A stretch of DNA of 6,343 nucleotides from an uncultured Limnohabitans sp. (GTDB lineage: Bacteria > Pseudomonadota > Gammaproteobacteria > Burkholderiales > Burkholderiaceae_C). The position numbers were made by a program, and so were the translations under genes. This document shows, piece after piece, positions 1-6,109 of this stretch (positions within the stretch are counted from its first letter, which is position 1; each line of letters begins with the position of its first letter). The DNA is taken from positions 1 to 6,343 of the forward strand of contig CALEYZ010000152.1 of assembly GCA_937928195.1 (NCBI GenBank), read 5' to 3'. Under the pieces are notes generated by a model. It was not told the DNA's origin and ran no database searches. It saw nothing but the letters and a program-made list of their open reading frames with translations.

Positions 1-93
1 GCGAGTTGCACGGGAGGCGGCACATCAGTCCGTCGCGGAGGCAACAGCTTGAGAAGCCCCCGTGTAGGCGCATCAAGCAACTGCCGGCGAATC
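1..93 (-). other. G+C-rich edge segment beyond the Bug truncation point, unidentified
   Basis: This stretch lies directly downstream of the stop codon of the truncated binding-protein gene. Its G+C content is about 65% by hand count (60 of 93), against about 53% for positions 101-160. No reading frame here continues the Bug family. On the minus strand the frame shifted by +1 relative to the Bug gene stays open from inside that gene to the window edge. After position 98 it reads REIRRQLLDAPTRGLLKLL and onward, which is protein-like but not recognised by me. It could be the start of an unrelated gene joined by recombination, or chance. No insertion-sequence end could be identified. Confidence 0.3.
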
Positions 94-693
94 TCACGAG
101 CCAGCACCTCCGCGATAAGGGATGTGTGTGACGTAGATGCCACTGCGTTGTTTGAGCATTTCCATGGTGAGGTGAAGCACCGTGCCAACACCAGAGGTTG
201 CATAGTTGTATTTGCCCGGTTCAGCTTTGGCCAATTTGACAAAGTCTTCAAAGTTTTTAACGGGCAAGCCGGGTCTGGCCACAAGCATCATGGGGGCTGT
301 GTTGAGCATGCCCACAGGCGCCAAGTCCAGCAGAGGATCGAATTTGAATGCGGCGGGGTTGATTAACTTGCCAATCGCAATGGCGCTGTCGGGTGCGGCA
401 ACAAGTGTGTAGCCATCCGGTGCGGCATTGACCGCTTTGGTCACGCCGACGGCGCCGCCCGCACCGGTGACGTTCTCGATCAAGATGGTTTGCCCTAGTC
501 GGGCGCTCAGTTTGGGTGCTATGAGGCGCGCAGCAAAGTCTATGCTGCCGCCTGCGGAATACGGAACAATCAAAGTGATGGGCTTGCTGGCAGGCCATAC
601 GGAGGTTTGTGCCTGCGTCGACGTTGTTGCCAGAAGTACCAGGCATGCCAAGCTCGTGAAAACAATACGTCTAGAAATCGATGACTTGTGCAT
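94..693 (-). CDS. Truncated Bug/TctC-family tripartite tricarboxylate transporter substrate-binding protein
   Basis: This is the N-terminal part of a periplasmic solute-binding protein of the Bug (TctC) family, which captures organic acids or similar ligands, often for TctAB-type permeases. The 199 residues show a signal peptide (about 1-28, ending TQAQ). The hallmark first lobe follows: ITLIVPYSAGGSIDFAARL (39-57), then the IENVTGAGGAVG loop (72-83) and PDGYTL (92-97). The second-lobe motif GVGTVLHLTMEMLK (168-181) leads to HIPYRGGAGS (190-199). Full family members run to roughly 320-330 residues and continue from the PYRGG motif into a D-L-x-G-G region. Here a TGA follows at once and the sequence beyond is unrelated, so the C-terminal third is missing and ligand binding is doubtful. 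It lies 43 bases downstream of the deaminase gene, probably in the same transcript. A purine-rich GAAAGAAAGA stretch sits just upstream of the ATG. The gene is best read as a decayed or recombined Bug gene. The family is certain; the ligand cannot be read. Confidence 0.85.
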   Translation of the reverse strand: MHKSSISRRIVFTSLACLVLLATTSTQAQTSVWPASKPITLIVPYSAGGSIDFAARLIAPKLSARLGQTILIENVTGAGGAVGVTKAVNAAPDGYTLVAAPDSAIAIGKLINPAAFKFDPLLDLAPVGMLNTAPMMLVARPGLPVKNFEDFVKLAKAEPGKYNYATSGVGTVLHLTMEMLKQRSGIYVTHIPYRGGAGS

Positions 694-736
694 GGGGTCT
701 TTCTTTCAATGAGGGGGTGTCAATTTCGCGATCAAC

Positions 737-1804
737 TTAATTTAAGTTGAGTTGGGCGCGAAGTGAATCAAATTTTAGAAGCCATTCTTGTTGCCAATTT
801 TGCCGTGTGCTGTTGTCAATCCATGCGCCATCGAGTCCATTGACCATGAAAGAGCGCAAATCGTTCAGGCTAAATCCAAAATCAAGCACCATCATTTCCC
901 ATGCGCGAGTGGGTGTGACATGGTGCAGGGTGGGATCATCCGTGTTCGGGTGAATGCGCAAACCCATGGCCGGCATTTGCCGAATGGGATGGTCCAATGC
1001 CCATCGTTCGGGTGTCAAGGTGCGCAGGTAGTAGGAGTTGGTCGGCACTACCGTAAACACAATGCCACGATCGGCACAAACTTTTGCAAACTGTGGGTTG
1101 TCAATGATCGTGTAACCGTGGTCAATGCGATCAACTTTCAACAGTTCCACTGCAGTTTGCACGTTGTACCATGGCATGCCAAACTCTCCGGCATGCGCTG
1201 TTGTTTTGAGCCCGGCATTTCTCGCCAACGCATAAGCGTCTGCGAATAACTCAGGAGGTCTGTCGTTTTCTCGGTAATCAATGCCGATGCCAACAACTTC
1301 TTCAGATTTCGAGGCAATGACTTCTTTCACCATGTAGACGGCTTCCGATGCGGGTGCTTCGCGATCGATGGCGGGAATCAATTTGCCTATGATTTTGAAA
1401 TCATGTTCGGCGTCCTTGATGGCGCGAACGATGCCTGCCAAGGCTTGAGGGTAAGGGATGGCAGAGTCGCGTGCTGTTCCCGTAGGATTCCAAAAAAATT
1501 CACTGTAATGAACGCCGTGGGCGGCGGCGTCCGCCAGGTACTCGTAAGTGATTCTGTGTAAATCGTCTGGAGATTTCACCAAGAAAGAGTCGAGTGCCCT
1601 GAGAACGCGAAGGACGCCAACTGGTTTTTCGCCGCGAGTATAAAACGCTTCAATTTCTTCGCTGGTAAGGGGGGCGTTTTCACGTGCGGCAAGCTGAGCG
1701 AATGTTGCTTTTCGGACGGTCCCCAAAAGATGACAGTGAATCTCGACCTTTGGCATTTCGCGCAAGAAGCGTTGTAGAGGTGTAGGCGCGTCACTGGAAG
1801 GCAT
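737..1804 (-). CDS. Adenosine/adenine deaminase-like amidohydrolase
   Basis: This cytosolic zinc hydrolase of the adenosine/AMP deaminase superfamily probably deaminates a purine nucleoside or base. With the ATG at 1804 it has 355 residues. Visible metal and catalytic motifs are EIHCHLLGT (H23, H25), TAHAGE (H204, E207), RIDHGYT (H229) and HPNTDDP (D289, D290). The pieces RIDHG (E. coli Add has RIGHG), SEFFWNP and VVPTNSYY resemble adenine-deaminase-type members more than E. coli Add, so the substrate is open. Start choice: the frame opens with a TTG at 1852 and has ATGs at 1831 and 1804. None has a convincing Shine-Dalgarno. The 1804 ATG leaves a normal 16-residue lead before PKVEIHCH. A TACAAT hexamer on the minus strand (1843-1838) would put transcription start near 1831, which argues against the TTG. 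The gene is divergent from the flavin oxidoreductase and upstream of the truncated Bug gene. The superfamily is secure; adenosine versus adenine or another aminopurine is not resolved. Confidence 0.87.
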   Translation of the reverse strand: MPSSDAPTPLQRFLREMPKVEIHCHLLGTVRKATFAQLAARENAPLTSEEIEAFYTRGEKPVGVLRVLRALDSFLVKSPDDLHRITYEYLADAAAHGVHYSEFFWNPTGTARDSAIPYPQALAGIVRAIKDAEHDFKIIGKLIPAIDREAPASEAVYMVKEVIASKSEEVVGIGIDYRENDRPPELFADAYALARNAGLKTTAHAGEFGMPWYNVQTAVELLKVDRIDHGYTIIDNPQFAKVCADRGIVFTVVPTNSYYLRTLTPERWALDHPIRQMPAMGLRIHPNTDDPTLHHVTPTRAWEMMVLDFGFSLNDLRSFMVNGLDGAWIDNSTRQNWQQEWLLKFDSLRAQLNLN

Positions 1805-1904
1805 TGATTTTTGATGGAGCAAAGTGCGCATGCATGCATTGTATTCAGTCAATCCAATGCGCTGGTCTAGTATGCTTTGGGCTCTGGCAATTTTTGCTCA
1901 TATT

Positions 1905-1909
1905 GAGGA
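1905..1909 (+). promoter_or_regulatory. Shine-Dalgarno fixing the flavin oxidoreductase start
   Basis: GAGGA lies five bases before the ATG at 1915. The frame is open upstream to an ATG at 1804, but the extra 37 residues have no family similarity and overlap the divergent deaminase gene. This site therefore decides the start. Confidence 0.75.
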
Positions 1910-1914
1910 CTTTC

Positions 1915-3156
1915 ATGAATCTATCGTCACCCTTGGTTCTGCCCAACGGCGCTGTCGTTCCCAATCGCATCGGCAAGGCTGCCATGGAAGAAAACATGTG
2001 TGATGCCAATCATGCGCCTTCTACCGAGTTGCTCAAGCTTTACGAAGCCTGGGCTCAGGGTGGCGCTGGCTTGCTCATCACAGGCAATGTGATGGTCGAC
2101 CGGCGAGGCATGACGGGGCCGGGAGGGGTGGTGCTGGAAGATGCCGCGCATTTGGACCGATTCAAGCAATGGGCACAGATCGCTCGCGCAAGGGGGGCGC
2201 AAGTTTGGATGCAGATCAGCCACCCAGGCCGTCAAATGATGGCGGCATTGGGGCAAGAAACATGGTCAGCCTCTGCTGTGCCTTTGGACATGGGAAAACT
2301 GTCAGATAAATTTTCTGTACCCAAGGCCATGACGGCCGCGGACATCGAAGAGCTGCAACAGCGTTTTGTGACAAGCGCACTGTTGGCTGAGCAAGCGGGC
2401 TTCACCGGCGTTCAAATCCACGGCGCGCATGGCTATTTGATCAGTCAGTTTTTGTCGCCCATTTCAAACCAACGCCAAGATGCTTGGGGTGGCAATCTCG
2501 AAAACAGAGCACGCTTATTGGTTGACATCGTCAAGGCTGTCCGTGCTGTGGTCAAACCCACATTTGTCGTTGCTGTCAAACTCAATTCGGCAGATTTTCA
2601 GCGTGGCGGCTTCAGTCCCGACGATGCCAAGGCGGTGGTGAACTTGCTGAATGAACTGCAAGTGGATCTTGTTGAAATTTCAGGCGGTAGCTACGAAACA
2701 CCCGCCATGCAGGGGCAAGCCAGAGATGGTCGAACCTTGGCAAGAGAAGCTTACTTTTTGGAGTTTGCGCAAGAAATATTGACGGTGGCCCGCATGCCGT
2801 TGATGGTGACGGGTGGCATTCGCCGAAAGCTCATCGCCGAGCAAGTGGTGGCCAGTGGTGTTGGCATCGCAGGCATGGCCACTGCATTGGCCATTGAGCC
2901 CAATTTGCCCAATGCCTGGTTTGCCGGCAAAGACAATTCGGCTGCATTGGCACCCATTGCGTGGAAGAACAAGATGCTGGCGTCTTTGGCCACCATGGCT
3001 TGTGTGAAGTATCAACTCAAGTGCCTGAGCAGAGGCCAACAAACCAAGCCCTCGGTGTCACCACTTTGGGCTTTGATTGTTCAACAAATTATGACGGCGC
3101 AGCAGGCCAAGAAATACAAAGCCTGGATGGCTTTGAAAAGTCCGTCGAAGCACTAG
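1915..3156 (+). CDS. NADH:flavin oxidoreductase, Old Yellow Enzyme class, short form
   Basis: This is a single-domain FMN-dependent TIM-barrel enzyme of the Old Yellow Enzyme / 2,4-dienoyl-CoA reductase class. Such enzymes reduce activated C=C bonds (enones, enoyl-CoAs or xenobiotics) with NAD(P)H. It has 413 residues. Landmarks are the barrel start PNRIGKAAMEE (16-26), MQISHPGRQ (99-107; Q100, H103), and the active-site segment IHGAHGYLISQFLSP (168-182). In the last, H169 and H172 should bind substrate and Y174 is the likely proton donor. NQRQDAWGGNLENRARLL (185-202) and the phosphate-binding VTGGIR (298-303) follow. It lacks the C-terminal Fe-S and FAD/NAD domains of 670-residue dienoyl-CoA reductases, and instead carries a roughly 70-residue tail (about 345-413). 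The usual G-R of the FMN site near 320 reads G-M-A-T. The gene is divergent from the deaminase and convergent with the next gene, 5 bases away. The physiological substrate is unknown. Confidence 0.9.
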   Translation: MNLSSPLVLPNGAVVPNRIGKAAMEENMCDANHAPSTELLKLYEAWAQGGAGLLITGNVMVDRRGMTGPGGVVLEDAAHLDRFKQWAQIARARGAQVWMQISHPGRQMMAALGQETWSASAVPLDMGKLSDKFSVPKAMTAADIEELQQRFVTSALLAEQAGFTGVQIHGAHGYLISQFLSPISNQRQDAWGGNLENRARLLVDIVKAVRAVVKPTFVVAVKLNSADFQRGGFSPDDAKAVVNLLNELQVDLVEISGGSYETPAMQGQARDGRTLAREAYFLEFAQEILTVARMPLMVTGGIRRKLIAEQVVASGVGIAGMATALAIEPNLPNAWFAGKDNSAALAPIAWKNKMLASLATMACVKYQLKCLSRGQQTKPSVSPLWALIVQQIMTAQQAKKYKAWMALKSPSKH

Positions 3157-3161
3157 GGCGC

Positions 3162-3536
3162 TTACTCAATGACTTTGGCACCCACTACAAAATAGTCGGT
3201 CTCGCCAAAGCACGAAGTGGGCAAGCCTCTGTGCTGTTCATACTGCAAGCTCACCCGCTTTCCCGCAAGGGCATTGAGTTGCTGTGCCACCAAGTTATCA
3301 CGAACGGTGAACAGAAATTTTTCAGGCGCAGCGCCCGGAATGGCTACCAAGGACAACTCGCCTTCCCAGGTTTTACAAATCCATCCTTTGTAGGACACTT
3401 TTTGCAAAAAACCAGCGCGCTCGCCTTCGGAGTAGCTCCACGACAGCACGGCCCCGATGTAAATGGCAATCAGCACAGGCACGCTGAGTGCAATCAAGCC
3501 AAGTCGGTTGAAGAGGGTCTTAAGTGTGAGTGTCAT
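3162..3536 (-). CDS. Conserved small membrane-anchored protein of unknown function
   Basis: This 124-residue protein has one hydrophobic segment (about 11-33, LGLIALSVPVLIAIYIGAVL) after a short basic N-terminus, giving a single-pass anchor with the rest probably periplasmic. The soluble part contains GERAGFLQKVSYKGWICKTWEGEL (38-61), a FTVRD motif (76-80) and the terminal block RGLPTSCFGETDYFV (103-117). The two cysteines, C54 and C109, could form a disulphide. From memory, this WSYSEGxRAG / GWxCKTxEGEL / TSCFGETxYFV pattern is typical of an uncharacterised family common in Burkholderiales; no function is known to me. The start at 3536 has no strong Shine-Dalgarno. A TAGAAT hexamer on the minus strand (3548-3543) is so close that the message could be leaderless. 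The gene is convergent with the flavin oxidoreductase. Confidence 0.8.
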   Translation of the reverse strand: MTLTLKTLFNRLGLIALSVPVLIAIYIGAVLSWSYSEGERAGFLQKVSYKGWICKTWEGELSLVAIPGAAPEKFLFTVRDNLVAQQLNALAGKRVSLQYEQHRGLPTSCFGETDYFVVGAKVIE

Positions 3537-3580
3537 GTCTGCATTCTAGCCTGCGCTGTGACTGAAAGTGTCTGGTTTGG

Positions 3581-3608
3581 CTTGTTTGCCAAGCGCTGGT
3601 AAAACAAG
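3581..3608. repeat. 28-bp imperfect palindrome in divergent promoter region
   Basis: The arms CTTGTTT (3581-3587) and AAACAAG (3602-3608) are exact complements. Further inward, GCCA pairs with TGGT through one G-U pair and one bulged A, around a five-base loop AGCGC. No T-run follows on either strand, so it is not an intrinsic terminator. It could be an operator for a regulator acting on the divergent genes, or an RNA hairpin. A second overlapping repeat, TTGGC-N6-GCCAA (3577-3592), shares its left arm. Confidence 0.45.
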
Positions 3609-3696
3609 TGTTTGGCCCACTGAACCATCAAAAGATAAGGTAAATAATTCGAAGAAAAATTACAAATTTGAGTTTTAATTCGATGTGTCAATGTTG

Positions 3697-3703
3697 AAAG
3701 AGG
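3697..3703 (+). promoter_or_regulatory. Strong Shine-Dalgarno for the small leader ORF
   Basis: AAAGAGG lies five bases upstream of the ATG at 3709. It is one of the best ribosome binding sites in the window and supports real translation of the short ORF that follows. It favours the ATG at 3709 over the in-frame ATG at 3691. Confidence 0.6.
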
Positions 3704-3708
3704 CCGTT

Positions 3709-3804
3709 ATGAAAAAAGATAATGACAGAAATACAAAATCCAGATGGCACCATTACCCGCACTCGAACTTGTTCGCAATGATGCGTTCAACGAATTGGCT
3801 TTAA
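3709..3804 (+). CDS. Putative 31-residue leader peptide coupled to the DUF1345 gene
   Basis: This short ORF encodes 31 residues beginning MKKDNDRNTKSRWHHYPH and ending STNWL. It has a good Shine-Dalgarno at 3697-3703. Its TAA stop (3802-3804) overlaps the AAGG (3803-3806) that serves as ribosome binding site for the DUF1345 ATG at 3812. This arrangement is typical of translational coupling, in which ribosomes finishing the leader initiate the next gene. The peptide is polar and basic with a WHHYPH cluster; it has no membrane segment and no long run of one amino acid as in classical attenuators. I do not recognise it. It may be a regulatory leader, a small protein, or a chance ORF; the signals at both ends favour translation. 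Confidence 0.45.
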   Translation: MKKDNDRNTKSRWHHYPHSNLFAMMRSTNWL

Positions 3805-3811
3805 GGTTCGA

Positions 3812-4498
3812 ATGAGCGTTCACAACTTGATCAGGGCTTGCCCTCGTTGGTTACAGGCCTTGATATTTAGACCGCGATTTTCTTTGTCTATTTCCGTGGG
3901 GGTTTTGACGTATTTGTTGCTGCCCAGGTCTTGGGTTGCGCCAGAGGTCACTCGCGCCATCATTGCCTGGAATGTGGGTGCCATCTTGTACCTGGCATTG
4001 GCCAGCAAAATGATGTTTTGGACTTCTCATGAACGCATGAAGCAGCGCGCTTTGAAGCACGATACGGGGCGATTTTTTGTCTTGGGTTTGGTGGTGTTGT
4101 CGGCTGCTGTTTGCATGGTCGGCATCGTTTTTGAGTTGTCACTGGCCAAAGAGTTGCACGATTCTTTGAAGCTGGAACACATTGGCTTGGCGGTCTTGAC
4201 GGTCATCACAGCCTGGGCTTTTACACAAGTGATGTTTGCATTGCACTATGCCCATGAGTATTTTTACCTCATTGCCCATGGACAGAAGGGTGGGATTGAT
4301 TTTCCGGGAGAAGCTTCCCCCACTTACGCAGATTTTTTGTACTTTGCTTGCGTTATCGGCACGTCAGGCCAAACTGCAGATGTGAGTTTCAGCAACCCTC
4401 AAATTCGCAGAACAGGGCTGGTGCATTGCATCTTTGCATTTTTCTTCAACACCACTTTGGTTGCCTTGATGATCAACATCGCATCGGGTTTGATTTGA
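3812..4498 (+). CDS. DUF1345 family integral membrane protein
   Basis: This 228-residue inner-membrane protein has about five hydrophobic segments, at roughly 23-38, 48-66, 88-108, 122-146 and 202-226. The family signature is clear: the FALHYAHEYF motif at the end of the fourth segment (142-151), FPGEASPTYADFLYFACVIG (164-183), the SGQTADV loop (185-191), then RRTGLVHCIFAFFFNTTLVALMIN (199-222). These match DUF1345 (PF07077), bacterial membrane proteins of unknown function. The YADFLYFA...QTADV part resembles a short re-entrant loop, but a channel role is only a guess. The start is supported by AAGG five bases upstream, overlapping the stop of the preceding small ORF. The next gene begins four bases after the stop, so co-transcription is likely. 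Confidence 0.9.
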   Translation: MSVHNLIRACPRWLQALIFRPRFSLSISVGVLTYLLLPRSWVAPEVTRAIIAWNVGAILYLALASKMMFWTSHERMKQRALKHDTGRFFVLGLVVLSAAVCMVGIVFELSLAKELHDSLKLEHIGLAVLTVITAWAFTQVMFALHYAHEYFYLIAHGQKGGIDFPGEASPTYADFLYFACVIGTSGQTADVSFSNPQIRRTGLVHCIFAFFFNTTLVALMINIASGLI

Positions 4499-4502
4499 CG
4501 CC

Positions 4503-5318
4503 ATGAGCGTGCCGCTTTCCTTGGATGCCGCGTCGGTGGCCGCACTGCCACGTTCGTCAGGTGTTTACATTTTCAGGGGGGAGGGTGTGTTGCCCATTTA
4601 CATCGGCAAGAGTGTTGACTTGCGCAGCCGCGTGTTGGCGCATTTGCGTGCCCCAGATGAAGGCGAGATGATGGCCCGATCGCGTCGCGTGGACTTCATC
4701 GAGACCGTCGGAGAAATTGGGGCCTTGCTGCTGGAGTCTCACCTCATCAAAACACTCAATCCGATCTACAACATTCGGCTTCGCAGATCTCGGCAACTTT
4801 GTAGCATTCAATTGCGAGAAGCAGGAGGGCATTGGACGCCTCAAATTGTGACTGGCCAAGATTTAGGTCTGGGCCGTATAGACGGTTTGTATGGCTTGTT
4901 TGGTTCGAGGCATTCGGCACAAGCCAAGCTGCGAGAGTTGTCTGACCTTCACAATTTGTGCCAAGGCCTTCTGGGGCTTGAAAAGTTGGGGTCACGGGGC
5001 TGTTTTGGCTTGCAAGTTCAAACTTGTTTGGGCGCATGCATCGGCAAAGAAGCGCGCGTCGATCATGATCAGCGCATGATGCGTGCCCTCTTGGATTTGA
5101 AGGTTCATGCTTGGCCGTTTGCGGGGGCCATTGATTTGATCGAGGAGAAGCCAGGCTGGGTTCAACGACATCGTCTGCAAGACTGGCGGTACATGGGCAC
5201 CTGGTGTTCAAAGTCTGATCAATTGCCGGTGACTGTGCAGCAAAGCTTTGACATGGACACTTATAGAATACTGGTGAAACCCATCATGATGGGATCTGTC
5301 CAAATTGTTATTGTTTGA
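4503..5318 (+). CDS. cho: Cho-type GIY-YIG excinuclease (UvrC homologue)
   Basis: This 271-residue nuclease is homologous to the N-terminal half of UvrC. Cho makes the 3' incision in nucleotide excision repair after UvrB loading, especially at bulky lesions UvrC handles poorly. The GIY-YIG domain spans about 17-95: GVY (20-22), YIG (33-35), catalytic R43 in SRVLAHL, and E78 in ALLLESHLIKTLNPIYN. The next part holds C153, C167, C175 and C179 (pattern C-x13-C-x7-C-x3-C), matching the spacing of the UvrC cysteines reported to bind a 4Fe-4S cluster. The UvrB-binding and RNase H-like halves of UvrC are absent. Length is close to E. coli Cho (295). Many related betaproteobacterial proteins carry an N-terminal DnaQ-like exonuclease, which is missing here. 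No CTGT-N8-ACAG LexA box was seen upstream, unlike SOS-regulated E. coli cho. There is no strong Shine-Dalgarno, but the start lies four bases after the DUF1345 stop, which suits reinitiation. Confidence 0.9.
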   Translation: MSVPLSLDAASVAALPRSSGVYIFRGEGVLPIYIGKSVDLRSRVLAHLRAPDEGEMMARSRRVDFIETVGEIGALLLESHLIKTLNPIYNIRLRRSRQLCSIQLREAGGHWTPQIVTGQDLGLGRIDGLYGLFGSRHSAQAKLRELSDLHNLCQGLLGLEKLGSRGCFGLQVQTCLGACIGKEARVDHDQRMMRALLDLKVHAWPFAGAIDLIEEKPGWVQRHRLQDWRYMGTWCSKSDQLPVTVQQSFDMDTYRILVKPIMMGSVQIVIV

Positions 5319-5335
5319 AATTTTAAATTACGTTT

Positions 5336-6109
5336 ATGTACATCAATCGCGACGCACTTTTTTTGATGGGAGTCTTGTGTGCTGTCTCAGCCATTGCGCA
5401 AGAAGCAGCCAATGCACCCTCCAGCCTAGGGTGGTCGGCCATGATCAGTAGTGGACAAACTAAAACTGATTTGGGCTCAGCAAAAGAAAGATCAGTCTCT
5501 TTGCGCCGTTACACCGAATTGGGCTCTATTTCCCTTGAGCAGTTGAGCTTGAAGCGATTTGGGACGAGTGACTCTGCACTTGCCATCGATGCTTACCCTC
5601 GGCTATGGGAGGGCGCCTATGCCAATGTCCGTTATCAACATGCATCCTCACCAAACTTGTATCCAGGTCATTCATGGCGGGCGGAGCTTTATCAAAACGT
5701 GGGGGGTGGATATGAACTGTCTGCCAGTCATGATGACTTGGGTTTTGCTTCCAATGTGAAAATCGAGGGTGTGGCAGTGGTCAAATATTGGGGCAACTTT
5801 TATGCGCGCTTGAGGCATCAGCGCGTGATTTCAGATGGGTCGGTTGGCCAAGGCAACCGTTTTTTAGTGCGTTATTACTACGAAGGCGACGCAGACCATT
5901 TTGTGGAGGCCAATCTGTCCAGCGGACGGAGTGATGATTTCAGCAGTGCGCAATTGTCAGGCATGCGATCAGATTCACGGGGACTAATTTTGAACCACTT
6001 TGTCACTCGGCAGTGGGGTTTCAAAGTCTCATTGAGCCAAGCCAATGACGCCGCTTTGTCCAGTGGACGTGAGCGTAGTTTTAACTTGGGCCTTGCTTAC
6101 CGCTGGTAA
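5336..6109 (+). CDS. YaiO-family outer membrane beta-barrel protein
   Basis: This 257-residue exported protein has a signal peptide (about 1-21, cleavage after SAIA before QEA). The rest reads as alternating beta-strands of a small outer-membrane barrel ending in the aromatic YRW. The YaiO domain is recognisable by YPRLWEGAYANVRYQHA (87-103), SPNLYPGHSWRAELYQNVGGGYELS (104-128), KYWGNFYARLRHQ (150-162) and the strand FLVRYYYEGDADHFVEA (177-193). Function is unknown; some YaiO-like proteins have N-terminal TPR repeats and are linked to polysaccharide or effector systems, but this one is barrel only. It begins 17 bases after the Cho stop, in an A+T-rich gap without a clear Shine-Dalgarno, and probably belongs to the same transcript. 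An alternative ATG at 5366 would shorten the signal peptide to only about 11 residues and is unlikely. Confidence 0.85.
   Translation: MYINRDALFLMGVLCAVSAIAQEAANAPSSLGWSAMISSGQTKTDLGSAKERSVSLRRYTELGSISLEQLSLKRFGTSDSALAIDAYPRLWEGAYANVRYQHASSPNLYPGHSWRAELYQNVGGGYELSASHDDLGFASNVKIEGVAVVKYWGNFYARLRHQRVISDGSVGQGNRFLVRYYYEGDADHFVEANLSSGRSDDFSSAQLSGMRSDSRGLILNHFVTRQWGFKVSLSQANDAALSSGRERSFNLGLAYRW

Larger units (their letters stand above)
3537..3708. other. Divergent intergenic region, A+T-rich toward its right end
   Basis: This region lies between the minus-strand membrane-protein gene and the plus-strand small ORF and DUF1345 gene. It must hold promoters for both directions. The left half contains an imperfect palindrome (3581-3608), and the right part (about 3631-3680) is markedly A+T-rich, as expected near a promoter. 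No pair of well-spaced -35 and -10 hexamers stood out for the plus strand. Confidence 0.5.

Noticed and set aside
1805..1852. TTG or earlier ATG start of the deaminase (1852 or 1831)
   Set aside because: No ribosome binding site is visible, the extra residues are not typical of the family, and a TACAAT hexamer lies inside this stretch. The start remains uncertain.
1804..1914. N-terminal extension of the flavin oxidoreductase from an upstream in-frame ATG
   Set aside because: The extra residues show no family similarity, overlap the divergent deaminase gene, and a good Shine-Dalgarno precedes the ATG at 1915.
3709..3804. Classical amino-acid attenuator leader (histidine type)
   Set aside because: Only a WHHYPH cluster is present, with no long codon run; no terminator hairpin follows and the downstream gene is not biosynthetic.
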